Of a DNA stretch of 64,000 nucleotides, positions 54,664 to 64,000 are shown one piece after another. The DNA lies in NCBI RefSeq assembly GCF_002934455.1, contig NZ_PTIR01000001.1, positions 186,001 through 250,000 of the forward strand. Direction: 5' to 3'. The notes beneath the pieces are model-generated. The model ran no database searches and was not told where the DNA came from. It saw nothing but the letters and a program-made list of their open reading frames with translations. The DNA is from Trinickia symbiotica. Lineage in GTDB: Bacteria > Pseudomonadota > Gammaproteobacteria > Burkholderiales > Burkholderiaceae. The translations under genes and the position numbers were made by a program. Every line of letters begins with the position of its first letter. The first letter of the stretch is position 1.

Positions 54664-56490
54664 TCAGTCGAGCACGGCCTCGCGGCTCGCCCGGCGACGC
54701 TCGTGCTCCTTCAGGTAGCGCTTACGCAGACGAATCGACTGCGGCGTGACTTCCACGAGTTCGTCGTCGTCGATGAATTCGACCGCGTATTCGAGCGTGA
54801 GCTGAATCGGCGGCACGAGCCGGACCGCCTCATCCGTGCCCGAGGCGCGGACGTTGGTGAGCTGCTTGCCCTTGATCGGATTGACGACGAGATCGTTGTC
54901 GCGGCTGTGAATGCCGATGATCATGCCCTCGTAAAGCGCGTCGCCCGGCTTCACGAACATGCGGCCACGGTCCTGCAGCTTCCAGAGCGCATAGGCGACG
55001 GCCGCGCCGTCGTCCTGCGAAATCAGCACGCCGTTGCGCCGCTCGCCGAGCGAGCCGTCCTTGACCGGCGCGTATTCGTCGAACACATGGCTCATCAAGC
55101 CCGTGCCGCGCGTGAGCGTCATGAATTCGCCCTGAAAGCCGATCAGGCCGCGCGCCGGTATCCGATACTCGAGCCGAGTGCGGCCACGGCCATCGGAGGC
55201 CATGTCCTGCAGCTCGCCCTTGCGGCGGCCGAGTTCCTCCATGACGCCGCCCTGGTGGCCGTCTTCGAGGTCGACGGTCAGCAGCTCGTACGGTTCGTGC
55301 TTCACGCCGTCAACTTCATGCATGACGACGCGCGGACGCGAAACGGCGAGCTCGTAGCCTTCCCGGCGCATGTTCTCGACGAGGATCGTGAGGTGCAGCT
55401 CGCCGCGGCCCGAGACTTCGAAAACCGTCTCGTCGCCCGTGTCGCGCACGCGCAGCGCCACGTTGTGATTGAGCTCGCGCATCAGACGGTCGCGAATCTG
55501 CCGGCTCGTGACGAACTTGCCCTCTTTACCCGCGAGCGGCGACGAGTTGACGAGAAAGTTCATCGTCAACGTCGGCTCGTCCACCGTAATCATCGGCAGC
55601 GCTTCCGGCGTATCGGGCGCGCAGATCGTCGCGCCAATGCCGATATCCTCGATGCCGTTCACGAGCACGATATCGCCCGCTTCAGCCTCTTCGACCTGCA
55701 CGCGCTCGAGCCCGCTGAACGACAGCACCTGATTGATCTTGCGGTTCAGCAGTTCGCCTTCGGGGCCGAAGCGCACGACGACCGGCTGGCCCGGCTTGAT
55801 CCGCCCGCGCGTGATGCGGCCGACGCCGATGCGGCCCACGTAGGTCGAGTAATCGAGCGACGTGATCTGGAGCTGCAAGGGCGCGTCGGGATCGGCCGGG
55901 CGCACCGGCACGTGCTCGAGAATCGCCTCGAAGAGCGGACGCATGTCGCCTTCGCGCGCGCTCGGTTCGAGCGACGCATATCCATTGAGGCCCGATGCAT
56001 AGACGATCGGAAAGTCGAGCTGATCTTCCGTCGCGCCGAGCTTGTCGAAAAGGTCGAAAGTCTGATTGATGACCCAGTCGATGCGCGCACCGGGCCGATC
56101 GATCTTGTTGACGACGACGATCGGCTTCAGGCCGAGCGCGAGCGCCTTTTTCGTCACGAAGCGCGTCTGCGGCATCGGGCCTTCGACGGCATCGACGAGC
56201 AGCAGCACCGAATCGACCATCGAGAGGACGCGCTCGACCTCGCCGCCGAAATCGGCGTGGCCCGGCGTGTCGACGATATTGATGTGCGTGCCTTCATATT
56301 CGACCGCGCAGTTCTTGGCGAGGATCGTGATGCCGCGCTCACGCTCGATGTCGTTCGAGTCCATCACGCGCTCGGCGATCTGCTGATTGTCGCGGAACGT
56401 GCCCGATTGGCGGAGCAGCTGGTCGACGAGCGTGGTCTTGCCATGGTCGACGTGGGCAATGATTGCGATGTTGCGGAGGGCGCGAGTCAT
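54664..56490 (-). CDS. typA: Ribosome-associated GTPase TypA/BipA
   Basis: A 608-residue translational GTPase. G1 is [11 protein letters not shown] (12-22), G2 lies in [11 protein letters not shown]3 is [10 protein letters not shown] and G4 is [12 protein letters not shown]-like domains and the BipA-specific C-terminal region ([20 protein letters not shown]) follow. TypA assists 50S assembly and growth under stress or cold. ATG 56490 ([15 protein letters not shown]) is the family start. A TATACT-like -10 lies about 60 bp upstream. Confidence 0.96.
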   Translation of the reverse strand: MTRALRNIAIIAHVDHGKTTLVDQLLRQSGTFRDNQQIAERVMDSNDIERERGITILAKNCAVEYEGTHINIVDTPGHADFGGEVERVLSMVDSVLLLVDAVEGPMPQTRFVTKKALALGLKPIVVVNKIDRPGARIDWVINQTFDLFDKLGATEDQLDFPIVYASGLNGYASLEPSAREGDMRPLFEAILEHVPVRPADPDAPLQLQITSLDYSTYVGRIGVGRITRGRIKPGQPVVVRFGPEGELLNRKINQVLSFSGLERVQVEEAEAGDIVLVNGIEDIGIGATICAPDTPEALPMITVDEPTLTMNFLVNSSPLAGKEGKFVTSRQIRDRLMRELNHNVALRVRDTGDETVFEVSGRGELHLTILVENMRREGYELAVSRPRVVMHEVDGVKHEPYELLTVDLEDGHQGGVMEELGRRKGELQDMASDGRGRTRLEYRIPARGLIGFQGEFMTLTRGTGLMSHVFDEYAPVKDGSLGERRNGVLISQDDGAAVAYALWKLQDRGRMFVKPGDALYEGMIIGIHSRDNDLVVNPIKGKQLTNVRASGTDEAVRLVPPIQLTLEYAVEFIDDDELVEVTPQSIRLRKRYLKEHERRRASREAVLD

Positions 56491-56547
56491 AGGAGGCGGA
56501 TCTGAAGGTGGCGCGCACGACTGAGCACGCACTTTGGAGAACTGGAA

Positions 56548-56553
56548 AGTATA
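56548..56553 (-). promoter_or_regulatory. Probable -10 element of typA
   Basis: On the minus strand TATACT occurs 58 bp ahead of the typA ATG, preceded by a GC (extended -10-like TGC). The -35 hexamer is not clear. It faces away from the marR promoter. Confidence 0.4.
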
Positions 56554-56722
56554 GCACGCTCGGATGATGAGAATTGCTGCGGCGTGATCCGCCGACCCCA
56601 CTCCATTGATGCGCAGTTGCGAGCAGACTTTTTCGCGAGCTGCGAGAATACACGTTCTCCGCGTTCGTTTAATGCGCCGGGTGGCCCGCGGAGATCGTCC
56701 CTCGCTGTGCTCGTGCAACGAA

Positions 56723-56773
56723 ATAGTTGCCGAGGCAGGTTTTTTTTGACTAAAATCATGCCTAGGCAACTAT
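56723..56773 (+). promoter_or_regulatory. marR promoter with double palindromic operator
   Basis: Two near-identical inverted 15-bp arms, ATAGTTGCCGAGGCA (56723-56737) and TGCCTAGGCAACTAT (56759-56773), differ at one base. Each arm also contains its own palindrome (TGCCTAGGCA is perfect), so two MarR dimers could bind. Between and within them lie TTGACT (-35) and, 17 bp on, ACTATT (-10). The start codon is at 56783. Binding would block RNA polymerase, which fits MarR autoregulation. Confidence 0.75.
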
Positions 56774-56782
56774 TGCAATCTC

Positions 56783-57271
56783 ATGAAAACTGACATGACG
56801 AATTCGCCGAACCCTGTGCCGCGCGTGGTATGCGACTTCCAGCTCGAGGAGGCCGTCGGCTACCTGCTCGCACGCACGAAGTCGAATCTCTCGAACCTCG
56901 TGACGCAGCGTACGATGAGCGAGCTCGGCATCACGAGCACGCAGGGCAGCATGCTCTTCATGATCGGCACGGGCCGCTGCCAGCTCGCCGCCGATCTCGC
57001 CCGTCACTACGGCATCGATGCGAGCGCGGTCACGCGGCTCATCGACCGCCTCGAAAAGCGCAAGCTCATTTCGCGCGTGCGCAGCAGCGAGGACCGCCGG
57101 GCCGTGCGTCTCGAGCTCACGCCCGAAGGCTATGCGATCGCGGCGCGCATGCCCGAGCTCTTCGGCGAGGTGACCGACAAAGCGCTGGCCGGCTTCACGT
57201 CCGAGGAAGTCGGATTTCTGAAGACCATGCTGAGACGCATCCTCGCGAACACGGGCGAGCAATGTCCATGA
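56783..57271 (+). CDS. MarR-family repressor of the efflux operon
   Basis: A 162-residue winged-helix regulator. The recognition region reads GIDASAVTRLIDRLEKRKLI and the wing RVRSSEDRRAVRLELTPEG with the family D-R-R motif. It is the first gene of a four-gene operon with the outer-membrane, periplasmic and inner-membrane efflux components, and has a palindromic operator over its own promoter. It is likely relieved by phenolic or lipophilic compounds exported by the pump. This order is common in Burkholderia. Confidence 0.92.
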   Translation: MKTDMTNSPNPVPRVVCDFQLEEAVGYLLARTKSNLSNLVTQRTMSELGITSTQGSMLFMIGTGRCQLAADLARHYGIDASAVTRLIDRLEKRKLISRVRSSEDRRAVRLELTPEGYAIAARMPELFGEVTDKALAGFTSEEVGFLKTMLRRILANTGEQCP

Positions 57272-57297
57272 CTTCAATTCCAACAAAAGGCGGTGCA

Positions 57298-58797
57298 ATG
57301 ACATCTCTTCGGCGTTCGTCAAGTCGATTCGGCCGTCGCGGCGGGGTGGCCGCGGCGATAGCGGCGCTCGTGCTCGCCGGCTGTGCCAACTACGCCGGCA
57401 TCAAGAGCGACAAGACCCTTCAGCCGGCCACCAGCTTCGAGACGCGGCAAAGCCTGCCGTCCGAAGGAGGGCAATGGCCGTCGCTCGACTGGGCCAGCCA
57501 GTTCGGCGATCCGCAGTTGCCGAAGCTGATCGCCGAGGCGCTCGACGGCAATCCCACGATCGCTCAGGCGCAGGCTCGTATCGCGAAGGCGCAGTCGTTC
57601 ATCGAGAGCTCGCGCTCGAATCTCTCCCCGAAAGTCAACGGCAGCTATTCATACACGCGCGAGCGTCTTTCCGCGAACGGCCTCTATCCCCCGCCCTACG
57701 GCGGAAATTGGTTCTCGGAAAACAACCTGCTCGCGAGCGCGTCCTGGGACCTCGATCTGTGGGGCAAGAATCGTGCGCGGCTCCAATCGGCCGTCTCGCA
57801 GGAAAAAGCCGCCGAGGCGGATTTGCAGGAAGCGCGCATCACGCTTGCTTCGTCGGTGGCGAGGGCCTATAACCAGTTGGCACAGCTCTATGCATTGCGC
57901 GACATCGCGGTGCGCGAAATCGCCAATCGCAAGGACGTCAGCGCGATCACGAATGGGCGCGTCACGGCCGGCCTCGACACGAACGTCGAAAAGCAGACCG
58001 CGCTCGGCAACATCGCGACGAGCCAGACCAACCTCTCCGATCTCGACGGCCAGATCACATCGGTGCGTTATCAGTTGGCGGCGCTGCTCGGCAAGGGGCC
58101 CGACCGTGGGCTGCAGATCGCCGAGCCTGTGCTGTCGCCGGGCGGCGCCGTGACTCTGCCCGACAATTTGCCTGCCGATCTCGTCTCGCGCCGGCCCGAC
58201 ATCGTCGCGGCCCGCTGGCAAATCGAAGCGGCGTTGCACGACGTCAAGGAGGCGAAAGCGGAGTTTTTCCCCGACATCAATCTGGCCGCGACGCTCGGCT
58301 TCGACACGTTCTGGTGGAGCCGCTTTCTGACGGCCGGAAGCCGCCAGATCCAGGCGGGTCCCGCGATTCACCTGCCGATCTTCGACGCGGGCGAGTTGCG
58401 CGCGCAACTCAAGGGGCGCTACGCCGATTTCGACCTCGACGTGGCGAACTACAACCAGACGCTCGTCAACGCGCTTTCGGACGTGGCGACGCAAGTCGCG
58501 TCGATCCGTGCGATCGATCGTGAGATGGGCGATGCGCAGCGGGCGCTCGACGCCTCGGCTGAGGCGTATCGGCTCGCCGTGATTCGCTACAAGGCCGGCC
58601 TGTCGCCGCAGTTGCAGGTGCTGACCGCCGACGACAACCGGCTCGCCGCGGAGCAGACAGTGACGAACCTGAAGATGCGGCGTCGCGACCTGCAGCTCGC
58701 CTTGATCAAGGCGCTCGGCGGCGGCTTCGACGCACAGGCGGCCGGCGTGGCCGTCCCCGTCGCCGACGAGCGAACGATACGAACCCAAGATCGATAA
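57298..58797 (+). CDS. NodT-family outer-membrane efflux lipoprotein
   Basis: A 499-residue TolC-like outer-membrane factor. Signal and lipobox (IAALVLAGC|ANY) show it is lipid-anchored. Two OEP repeats of long helices follow (IAEALDGNPTIAQAQARIAK and LVNALSDVATQVASIRAIDR), along with the family SRRPDIVAARWQIEAALHDV motif. ATG 57298 has AAAAGGCGG upstream; 57262 is an in-frame alternative overlapping the marR stop. It supplies the outer-membrane exit duct for the EmrAB-type pump encoded next. Confidence 0.92.
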   Translation: MTSLRRSSSRFGRRGGVAAAIAALVLAGCANYAGIKSDKTLQPATSFETRQSLPSEGGQWPSLDWASQFGDPQLPKLIAEALDGNPTIAQAQARIAKAQSFIESSRSNLSPKVNGSYSYTRERLSANGLYPPPYGGNWFSENNLLASASWDLDLWGKNRARLQSAVSQEKAAEADLQEARITLASSVARAYNQLAQLYALRDIAVREIANRKDVSAITNGRVTAGLDTNVEKQTALGNIATSQTNLSDLDGQITSVRYQLAALLGKGPDRGLQIAEPVLSPGGAVTLPDNLPADLVSRRPDIVAARWQIEAALHDVKEAKAEFFPDINLAATLGFDTFWWSRFLTAGSRQIQAGPAIHLPIFDAGELRAQLKGRYADFDLDVANYNQTLVNALSDVATQVASIRAIDREMGDAQRALDASAEAYRLAVIRYKAGLSPQLQVLTADDNRLAAEQTVTNLKMRRRDLQLALIKALGGGFDAQAAGVAVPVADERTIRTQDR

Positions 58798-58876
58798 CTG
58801 AAATTCGACCAGTCGAACCTCAGAGCAAAAGGGCCTGAAGGCCCGAGGCGAGACCCGAGAACCGGAGAGCATTTCC

Positions 58877-60139
58877 ATGAGCGAGACCCAACAAACCGCC
58901 GCGCCCACTCAAGCGCAAACGCCGCCGTCGGGCAACGGCAAGCGAAAATTTTTGATGTTGCTGCTCGTCGGCGTGATCATCGTCGCCGCGATCGCGTACG
59001 GCCTCTACTACTTCCTCGTCGCCCGCTACCACGAGGCGACCGATGACGCGTATGTGAACGGCAACGTCGTCCAGATCACGCCACAGGTGACGGGCACCGT
59101 CATCGCCGTCAATGCCGACGATACGCAAAACGTCAAGGTCGGCGATCCGCTCGTCGTGCTCGACGGCGCGGATGCGCGCGTCGCGCTGGAGCAGGCCGAG
59201 GCCAATCTTGCGCAGACCGTGCGCCAGGTTCGCGGCGTTTTCGTCAACAACGATCAATACCGGGCGCAGGTGGCCGAGCGCCAGGCCGATCTTTCGCGCG
59301 CGCAGGACGACTTGCGCCGTCGTCTGACCGTTGCGCAGACGGGTGCGGTCTCGCAAGAGGAAATCTCGCACGCGCGCGACGCCGTGAAAGCCGCGCAGGC
59401 CGCGCTCGACGGGGCCCAGCAACAGCTTGCCTCGAACCGCGCGCTGACCGCGAACACGACGATCGCCACGCACCCGAACGTGCTCGCCGCCGCGGCGAGG
59501 GTCCGCGACGCCTATTTGAACAACGCGCGCAACGTGCTGCCGGCCCCCGTGACGGGCTATGTGGCAAAGCGTTCGGTCCAGGTCGGCCAGCGCGTCTCAC
59601 CGGGCACGGCGCTCATGGCCATCGTGCCGCTCAGCTCGCTCTGGGTCGATGCGAACTTCAAGGAAGTGCAGCTCAAGCACATGCGCATCGGCCAGCCCGT
59701 GACGCTGACCGCCGATGTCTACGGCTCGTCCGTCGTCTATCACGGCACCGTGGTCGGGTTCTCGGCCGGCACGGGCTCGGCGTTCTCTCTCCTGCCCGCT
59801 CAAAACGCGACCGGCAACTGGATCAAGGTCGTGCAACGGCTGCCCGTGCGCGTCGCGCTCGACCCGAAGGAATTGCAGGCGCATCCGCTGCGCATCGGCC
59901 TTTCGATGCAGGTCGACGTCGACATCAAGGACGACAACGGCAGCCAGCTCGGCAATGCGCTGAACACGGTCTATCAGACGGACGTATTCAAGAAGTACGG
60001 CGACCAGGCCGACGCCGAAATCGCGCGCATCATCGCCGAAAATGCCGGCCCGAACGCGAACGTGCCCGCCGCGCAAGCGAAGGTGCCCGCGGCGCGCGGC
60101 ACGGCCGCCAAGGTCGCGAGCGGCGCATCGTTGATGTAA
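58877..60139 (+). CDS. emrA: EmrA-type membrane-fusion protein
   Basis: A 420-residue HlyD-family adaptor: one membrane segment (FLMLLLVGVIIVAAIAYGLY, about 30-49), lipoyl-like halves (DAYVNGNVVQITPQVTGTVI, LPAPVTGYVAKRSVQVGQRV) around a coiled-coil hairpin, and a beta-barrel domain (WVDANFKEVQLKHMRIGQPV). It bridges the inner-membrane pump and the outer-membrane factor in the periplasm. It lies in the operon between them. Confidence 0.94.
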   Translation: MSETQQTAAPTQAQTPPSGNGKRKFLMLLLVGVIIVAAIAYGLYYFLVARYHEATDDAYVNGNVVQITPQVTGTVIAVNADDTQNVKVGDPLVVLDGADARVALEQAEANLAQTVRQVRGVFVNNDQYRAQVAERQADLSRAQDDLRRRLTVAQTGAVSQEEISHARDAVKAAQAALDGAQQQLASNRALTANTTIATHPNVLAAAARVRDAYLNNARNVLPAPVTGYVAKRSVQVGQRVSPGTALMAIVPLSSLWVDANFKEVQLKHMRIGQPVTLTADVYGSSVVYHGTVVGFSAGTGSAFSLLPAQNATGNWIKVVQRLPVRVALDPKELQAHPLRIGLSMQVDVDIKDDNGSQLGNALNTVYQTDVFKKYGDQADAEIARIIAENAGPNANVPAAQAKVPAARGTAAKVASGASLM

Positions 60140-60175
60140 GCACGCGAACGGACTTCTATCGAAAGAGAAAGCGCA

Positions 60176-61738
60176 ATGGCTCAGCAGCAAGTCACGCATC
60201 CGCCGCTAAGCGGTGCGCAGCTCGCGATCGGCACTGTCGCCGTCTCGCTCGCCGTGTTCATGAACGTGCTCGATACGTCGATCGCGAACGTGTCGATCCC
60301 GACCATCTCGGGCGACCTCGGCGTTTCCTCGGACCAGGGCACGTGGGTCATCACGTCGTTCGCCGTCGCCAACGCGATCTCGGTGCCGCTCACGGGCTGG
60401 CTGACCGATCGCATCGGCCAGGTGCGGCTCTTTCTTGCGTCGATCGTGCTGTTCGTCGTCTCCTCGTGGATGTGCGGCCTTTCGCCGACGCTGCCTTTCC
60501 TGCTCGTTTCGCGCGTGATTCAGGGCGCCGTGGCCGGGCCGATGATTCCGCTCTCGCAAACGCTGCTGCTCGCGAGCTATCCGCGCGCGAAGGCGCCGCT
60601 CGCGCTCTCGATGTGGTCCATGACGACGCTGATCGCGCCCGTCGCCGGCCCCATTCTCGGCGGCTGGATTTCCGACAATATCTCGTGGCCGTGGATCTTC
60701 TACGTCAACATTCCCGTCGGCGTCGTCGCGGCCATTGCGACGTGGGCGATCTTCCGCAAGCGTGAATCGCTCATCAAGAAGGCACCGATCGATACGGTGG
60801 GGCTCGCGCTGCTCGTGGTATGGGTCGGCTCGCTGCAAGTCATGCTCGACAAGGGCAAGGACCTCGACTGGTTCTCGTCGGCGACGGTCGTCGCCCTCGC
60901 GCTGACGGCGCTGATCGGCTTCGCGTTCTTCGTCGTCTGGGAGCTGACGGCCGAGCATCCCGTCGTCGATTTGTCGCTCTTCAAGAAGCGGAATTTCACG
61001 GGCGGCACGGTCGCGCTCTCGATCGGCTATGGGCTCTACTTCGGCAATCTCGTGCTGCTGCCGCTCTGGCTGCAGACCGACATCGGCTATACGGCGACCG
61101 ACGCCGGCCTCGTCATGGCACCCGTGGGCGTCTTCGCGATCATGCTGTCTCCGCTGACGGGCAAGCTCCTGCCGCGCATGGATCCACGCCGGATCGCGAC
61201 GGCCGCTTTCTGCGTGTTCGCGCTTTGCTTCTGGATGCGCTCACGCTACACGACGGGTGTCGATACCTGGTCGCTCACACTGCCGACGCTCGTGCAAGGC
61301 ATCGCCATGGCCGGGTTCTTCATTCCGCTCGTGTCCATCACGCTGTCCGGGTTGCCCGGTCATCGAATCGCGGCCGCTTCCGGGCTGTCGAATTTCGTCC
61401 GCATCATGTGCGGCGGCATCGGCACGTCCATCTTCACGACGGCCTGGGACCATCGCACGAGCTTCCATCACGCGCAACTGACCGAGCGCGCGAGCACGTT
61501 CGATCCGACCTTCACGCAATCGATGGCGCAGATGGGCGCGGCAACGGGCACGGATCCTTCGCAGCAGTACGGGCTGTTCGATCGGCTCGTGACGCAGCAA
61601 GCCGCGCAGCTCGCCGTCAACGACCTCTTCTATCTGTCAGCCGTCATCTTTATCGTGTTGATCGGCCTCATCTGGATCACACGGCCGGAACGAGCCGGCG
61701 GCGGCTCCGCCAGCGCGGCGGCATCGGCGGCGCACTGA
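60176..61738 (+). CDS. emrB: EmrB-type MFS drug exporter (DHA2, 14 TM)
   Basis: A 520-residue DHA2-family proton antiporter. TM1 carries VSLAVFMNVLDTSIANVSIP, motif A is LTDRIGQVRLF, and motif C lies in LIAPVAGPILGGWISDNISW. Fourteen membrane segments are predicted. Together with the preceding adaptor and outer-membrane lipoprotein it forms a tripartite pump for lipophilic or acidic antimicrobials. It is the last gene of the marR operon, facing truB. Confidence 0.94.
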   Translation: MAQQQVTHPPLSGAQLAIGTVAVSLAVFMNVLDTSIANVSIPTISGDLGVSSDQGTWVITSFAVANAISVPLTGWLTDRIGQVRLFLASIVLFVVSSWMCGLSPTLPFLLVSRVIQGAVAGPMIPLSQTLLLASYPRAKAPLALSMWSMTTLIAPVAGPILGGWISDNISWPWIFYVNIPVGVVAAIATWAIFRKRESLIKKAPIDTVGLALLVVWVGSLQVMLDKGKDLDWFSSATVVALALTALIGFAFFVVWELTAEHPVVDLSLFKKRNFTGGTVALSIGYGLYFGNLVLLPLWLQTDIGYTATDAGLVMAPVGVFAIMLSPLTGKLLPRMDPRRIATAAFCVFALCFWMRSRYTTGVDTWSLTLPTLVQGIAMAGFFIPLVSITLSGLPGHRIAAASGLSNFVRIMCGGIGTSIFTTAWDHRTSFHHAQLTERASTFDPTFTQSMAQMGAATGTDPSQQYGLFDRLVTQQAAQLAVNDLFYLSAVIFIVLIGLIWITRPERAGGGSASAAASAAH

Positions 61739-61776
61739 TCAGGGCGCACAGAGGCGGCGCACCGAGGGGACCGAGA

Positions 61777-61813
61777 CAGCCCCTTCAACGAGCGTACTGA
61801 GCGTTGGGGGCTG
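61777..61813. terminator. Hairpin between convergent emrB and truB
   Basis: Arms CAGCCCC-TT-CAACG and CGTTGGGGGCTG pair over 12 bp with a two-base bulge, around an 11-nt loop. Its position between the two convergent stops makes a shared terminator likely, although there is no clean T-run. Confidence 0.5.
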
Positions 61814-61823
61814 CGGTTCAGAT

Positions 61824-62777
61824 TTATTTCACCGTGACGAGGCGCTCCGGCGCCAGCACGCCGGCCACGGCGCGCGCCACGCCGAGCAGCGCGCCGTCAT
61901 CGGCCCGATACACGCGAACCCGCGCGCCCTCGGCCGGATCGCCTTCCGTTGTCGAGCCGGCGAGCTCAGACATTTCGGCGAGGCGCAGCCGCTGACCGTG
62001 CTGAAAGCGCCGCGCTTCTTCCTCTCCCAGCCGAACCGCCACGAACGTCGACAGCAAGGCGTCGACGGGCCGCAGCACTGAATCGCGCGCGGAGGCTTCC
62101 ATCATCGACAACGCGTCGAGCGTCACCGCATGCTCGAGCGTCAGCGCGCCGACGCCCGTGCGCCGCAAGGCGACGAGATGCGCACCGCAGCCGAGCGCTT
62201 CGCCGATATCCTCGGCGAGCGTGCGGACATAAGTGCCCTTGCTGCAGGTGACGCGAAACGTGATGTCGGGCAGCGCGCAACCGAGCACCTGCAGCGACCG
62301 GATCGTCACGGTGCGGCCCTCGCGCTCGACGACCTGCCCCGCCCGCGCATACGCATAGAGCGGCTTACCGTCACGCTTTAGCGCCGAGTGCATCGGCGGC
62401 ACCTGAACGATCTCGCCGCGAAAGCGCGCAAACGCGGCCGCAAGCGAAGCGTCGTCGACATCGACGACCGCGCGCGTTTCGAGCACTTCGCCCTCCGCAT
62501 CTCCGGTCGAGGTGCGAATGCCGAGGCGCATCGTCGCCTCGTAGGTCTTGTCGGCGTCGAGCAAGTCCTGCGAAAACTTCGTCGCCTCACCGAAGCAAAG
62601 CGGCAGCAGACCCGACGCAAGCGGATCGAGCGTTCCAGTATGACCCGCTTTCTGCGCGAGAAAAAGGCGCTTGGCGGCCATCAGCGCGTCGTTGCTCGAG
62701 AGCCCGATTGGCTTGTCGAGCAGCAGTACGCCGTCGAGCGCGCGGCGCGGCACGCGCGGGCGTTGAGGTTGGTTCAT
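61824..62777 (-). CDS. truB: tRNA pseudouridine-55 synthase TruB
   Basis: A 317-residue enzyme forming pseudouridine 55 in the T-loop of tRNAs. Motif I KPIGLSSNDAL and the catalytic-Asp motif AGHTGTLDPLASGLLP are present, as are VRCSKGTYVRTLAEDIG-type (VTCSKGTYVRTLAEDIGEAL) residues. The start at 62777 (MNQPQRPRVP) gives the usual length; the open frame above it to 63023 is out of family. It lies 22 bp after rbfA in the infB-rbfA-truB cluster. Confidence 0.96.
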   Translation of the reverse strand: MNQPQRPRVPRRALDGVLLLDKPIGLSSNDALMAAKRLFLAQKAGHTGTLDPLASGLLPLCFGEATKFSQDLLDADKTYEATMRLGIRTSTGDAEGEVLETRAVVDVDDASLAAAFARFRGEIVQVPPMHSALKRDGKPLYAYARAGQVVEREGRTVTIRSLQVLGCALPDITFRVTCSKGTYVRTLAEDIGEALGCGAHLVALRRTGVGALTLEHAVTLDALSMMEASARDSVLRPVDALLSTFVAVRLGEEEARRFQHGQRLRLAEMSELAGSTTEGDPAEGARVRVYRADDGALLGVARAVAGVLAPERLVTVK

Positions 62778-62799
62778 GGCGAGGGCGGAGCGTGCGAGA

Positions 62800-63168
62800 T
62801 CAGTCGTCCTTCGCACGCGTCGCGTTCGCCTGATCGATGAGGCGCGACATTTCGACGGCCTTTTCGATCGTCTTGTCGTAGTGGAAATGCAGCGTCGGAA
62901 CGGTGTGGATGTGCAACCGCTTGAAAAGCAGATTGTGCAGGTGCCCCGCCGCATGGTTGAGCGCCGCCTGCGTCGCTTCGGGGTCGCCGGAGAGCGTCGT
63001 GAAGTAAACCTTCGCGTGCGCATAATCGGGCGTCAGCTCGACGCTTTGGACTGTGACGAGCCCGATGCGCGGGTCCTTGACCTCCCGCATGATGAGTTCC
63101 GACAGATCGCGCTGGATCTGATCGGCGATCTGCACATTGCGGTTCGGGGTATTACGTTTCTTCGACAT
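62800..63168 (-). CDS. rbfA: Ribosome-binding factor A
   Basis: A 122-residue KH-like protein that matures the 5' end of 16S rRNA on the 30S subunit and is needed in cold. [20 protein letters not shown] and [20 protein letters not shown] followed by A-K-V-Y-F-T are characteristic. It sits between infB and truB in the conserved translation cluster. Confidence 0.95.
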   Translation of the reverse strand: MSKKRNTPNRNVQIADQIQRDLSELIMREVKDPRIGLVTVQSVELTPDYAHAKVYFTTLSGDPEATQAALNHAAGHLHNLLFKRLHIHTVPTLHFHYDKTIEKAVEMSRLIDQANATRAKDD

Positions 63169-63293
63169 GGCGAATTCCTGATGCCAATTCCTGATTCGAT
63201 CGATGCGCGCTCGGCTGTTCGGCCGTTAGGCCATACGGCGGCGTTCCGGTTTTCATGCAGCCCGTTCCGACTCGCAGCCGCCACAAAAGCAAC

Positions 63294-63325
63294 GGGCGGG
63301 ACGGGCCACGAAGCCCATCCCGCCC
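63294..63325 (-). terminator. Hairpin downstream of infB
   Basis: Arms GGGCGGGACGGGC and GCCCATCCCGCCC pair over 13 bp with one G-T-type mismatch around a 6-nt loop. On the minus strand the sequence continues GTTGCTTTTG, so it is a moderate intrinsic terminator or attenuator 25 bp after the infB stop, ahead of rbfA. Confidence 0.65.
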
Positions 63326-63349
63326 TTACCTTCTTTCAGCGCGCCGGGC

Positions 63350-64000
63350 TTACAGCGTCCGTGCGACTTCGGTCACTTCGAACACCTCGAATTGATCGCC
63401 TTCGACGATGTCGTTGAAGTTCTTGACCGACATGCCGCACTCGAAGCCCTGCTTCACTTCCTTCACGTCGTCCTTGAAGCGCTTCAGCGAATCGAGTTCG
63501 CCCGTGTGGATGACCACGTTGTTGCGCAGCACGCGCACCGACGACGTACGCTTCACCACGCCGTCCGTCACCATACAGCCGGCAACGGTGCCGACCTTCG
63601 GCACGCGGAACACCTGACGCACCTCGACCATGCCCGTGACGACCTCGCGCTTCTCCGGCGCGAGCATGCCCGACATCGCCGCCTTCACTTCATCCACGGC
63701 GTCGTAGATGATGTTGTAGTAACGGATATCGATGCCGTTCGACTCGGCAACCTTGCGCGCCTGAGCATCGGCGCGCGTGTTGAAGCCGATGATGACCGCC
63801 TTCGATGCCGTCGCGAGGTTGACGTCCGATTCGCTGATGCCGCCAACGGCGCTGTGCACGATCTGCACCCGCACTTCGTCGGTCGAGAGCTTCTGCAGCG
63901 CCTGCACGAGCGCTTCCTGCGACCCTTGCACGTCCGCCTTGACGATGAGCGGCAGGTTCTTGACCTCGCCTTCGCCCATCTGCTCGAGCATGCTCTCGAG
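63350..64000 (-). CDS. infB: Translation initiation factor IF-2, C-terminal part (cut by window edge)
   Basis: The visible 216 residues cover domains III-IV of IF-2: [59 protein letters not shown], and the fMet-tRNA-binding C2 domain ([38 protein letters not shown]). The GTPase domain lies outside the window. It heads the rbfA-truB group on the minus strand. Confidence 0.97.
   Translation of the reverse strand, partial: LESMLEQMGEGEVKNLPLIVKADVQGSQEALVQALQKLSTDEVRVQIVHSAVGGISESDVNLATASKAVIIGFNTRADAQARKVAESNGIDIRYYNIIYDAVDEVKAAMSGMLAPEKREVVTGMVEVRQVFRVPKVGTVAGCMVTDGVVKRTSSVRVLRNNVVIHTGELDSLKRFKDDVKEVKQGFECGMSVKNFNDIVEGDQFEVFEVTEVARTL

Overview
The window looks like chromosome from a GC-rich beta-proteobacterium of the family Burkholderiaceae (Burkholderia, Paraburkholderia, Caballeronia or Trinickia type). 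This rests on the gene order infB-rbfA-truB, an emr-type efflux operon, typA, odhA-odhB-lpdA and zapE, on a second Hfq with a long tail, and on a complete Tad (Flp pilus) locus. The species cannot be fixed from the sequence alone. No rRNA, tRNA or CRISPR array was seen.

Positions 1-17500 are accessory metabolism and regulation: three LysR-type genes (one cut by the window edge, one lacking its DNA-binding domain), a nitronate monooxygenase, mmsA with its own divergent LysR, a superinfection-immunity-like membrane protein, a GNAT acetyltransferase, a Tat-exported phosphoesterase, a divergent SRAP protein, a TIGR03118-type exported protein, an isochorismatase-fold protein, an SHS-type MFS carrier and a TetR regulator. 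This part carries several gene remnants: a ring-cleavage dioxygenase-like tail, a possible NUDIX tail and a badly broken fadE.

Positions about 17900-22500 form a compositionally distinct island that is visibly more AT-rich, at least in its first two genes. It holds a large AlbA_2 (Schlafen-type)/STAND NTPase/helical-repeat protein, a DUF2971 protein on the opposite strand, and a small protein with an R-N-x-x-x-H HEPN-like motif. This is the best candidate in the window for an undescribed anti-phage or abortive-infection system.

Positions 22900-26600 carry a vanillyl-alcohol-oxidase/p-cresol-hydroxylase-like flavoprotein with a small exported partner, hfq2 and two small conserved proteins. 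Positions 26758-40789 hold a DUF2968 lipoprotein, a sigma-54 enhancer-binding regulator and the Tad locus on the minus strand (flp, tadV, tadE, rcpC, rcpA, tadZ, tadA, tadB, tadC, tadD, DUF3613, tadG).

Divergent from flp, a sigma-54 type -24/-12 promoter at 41348-41362 precedes two paralogous low-complexity (collagen-like) lipoproteins, a two-partner-secretion-type outer-membrane protein without any TpsA, and a DUF2147 protein. The only sigma-54 activator in the window is the one in the Tad locus, so a shared programme for pilus and surface proteins is plausible.

From 46945 to the end the content is conserved core: a transposase-derived small protein, zapE, the 2-oxoglutarate dehydrogenase genes, typA, a MarR-controlled tripartite efflux operon with a clear palindromic operator, truB, rbfA and the 3' end of infB.
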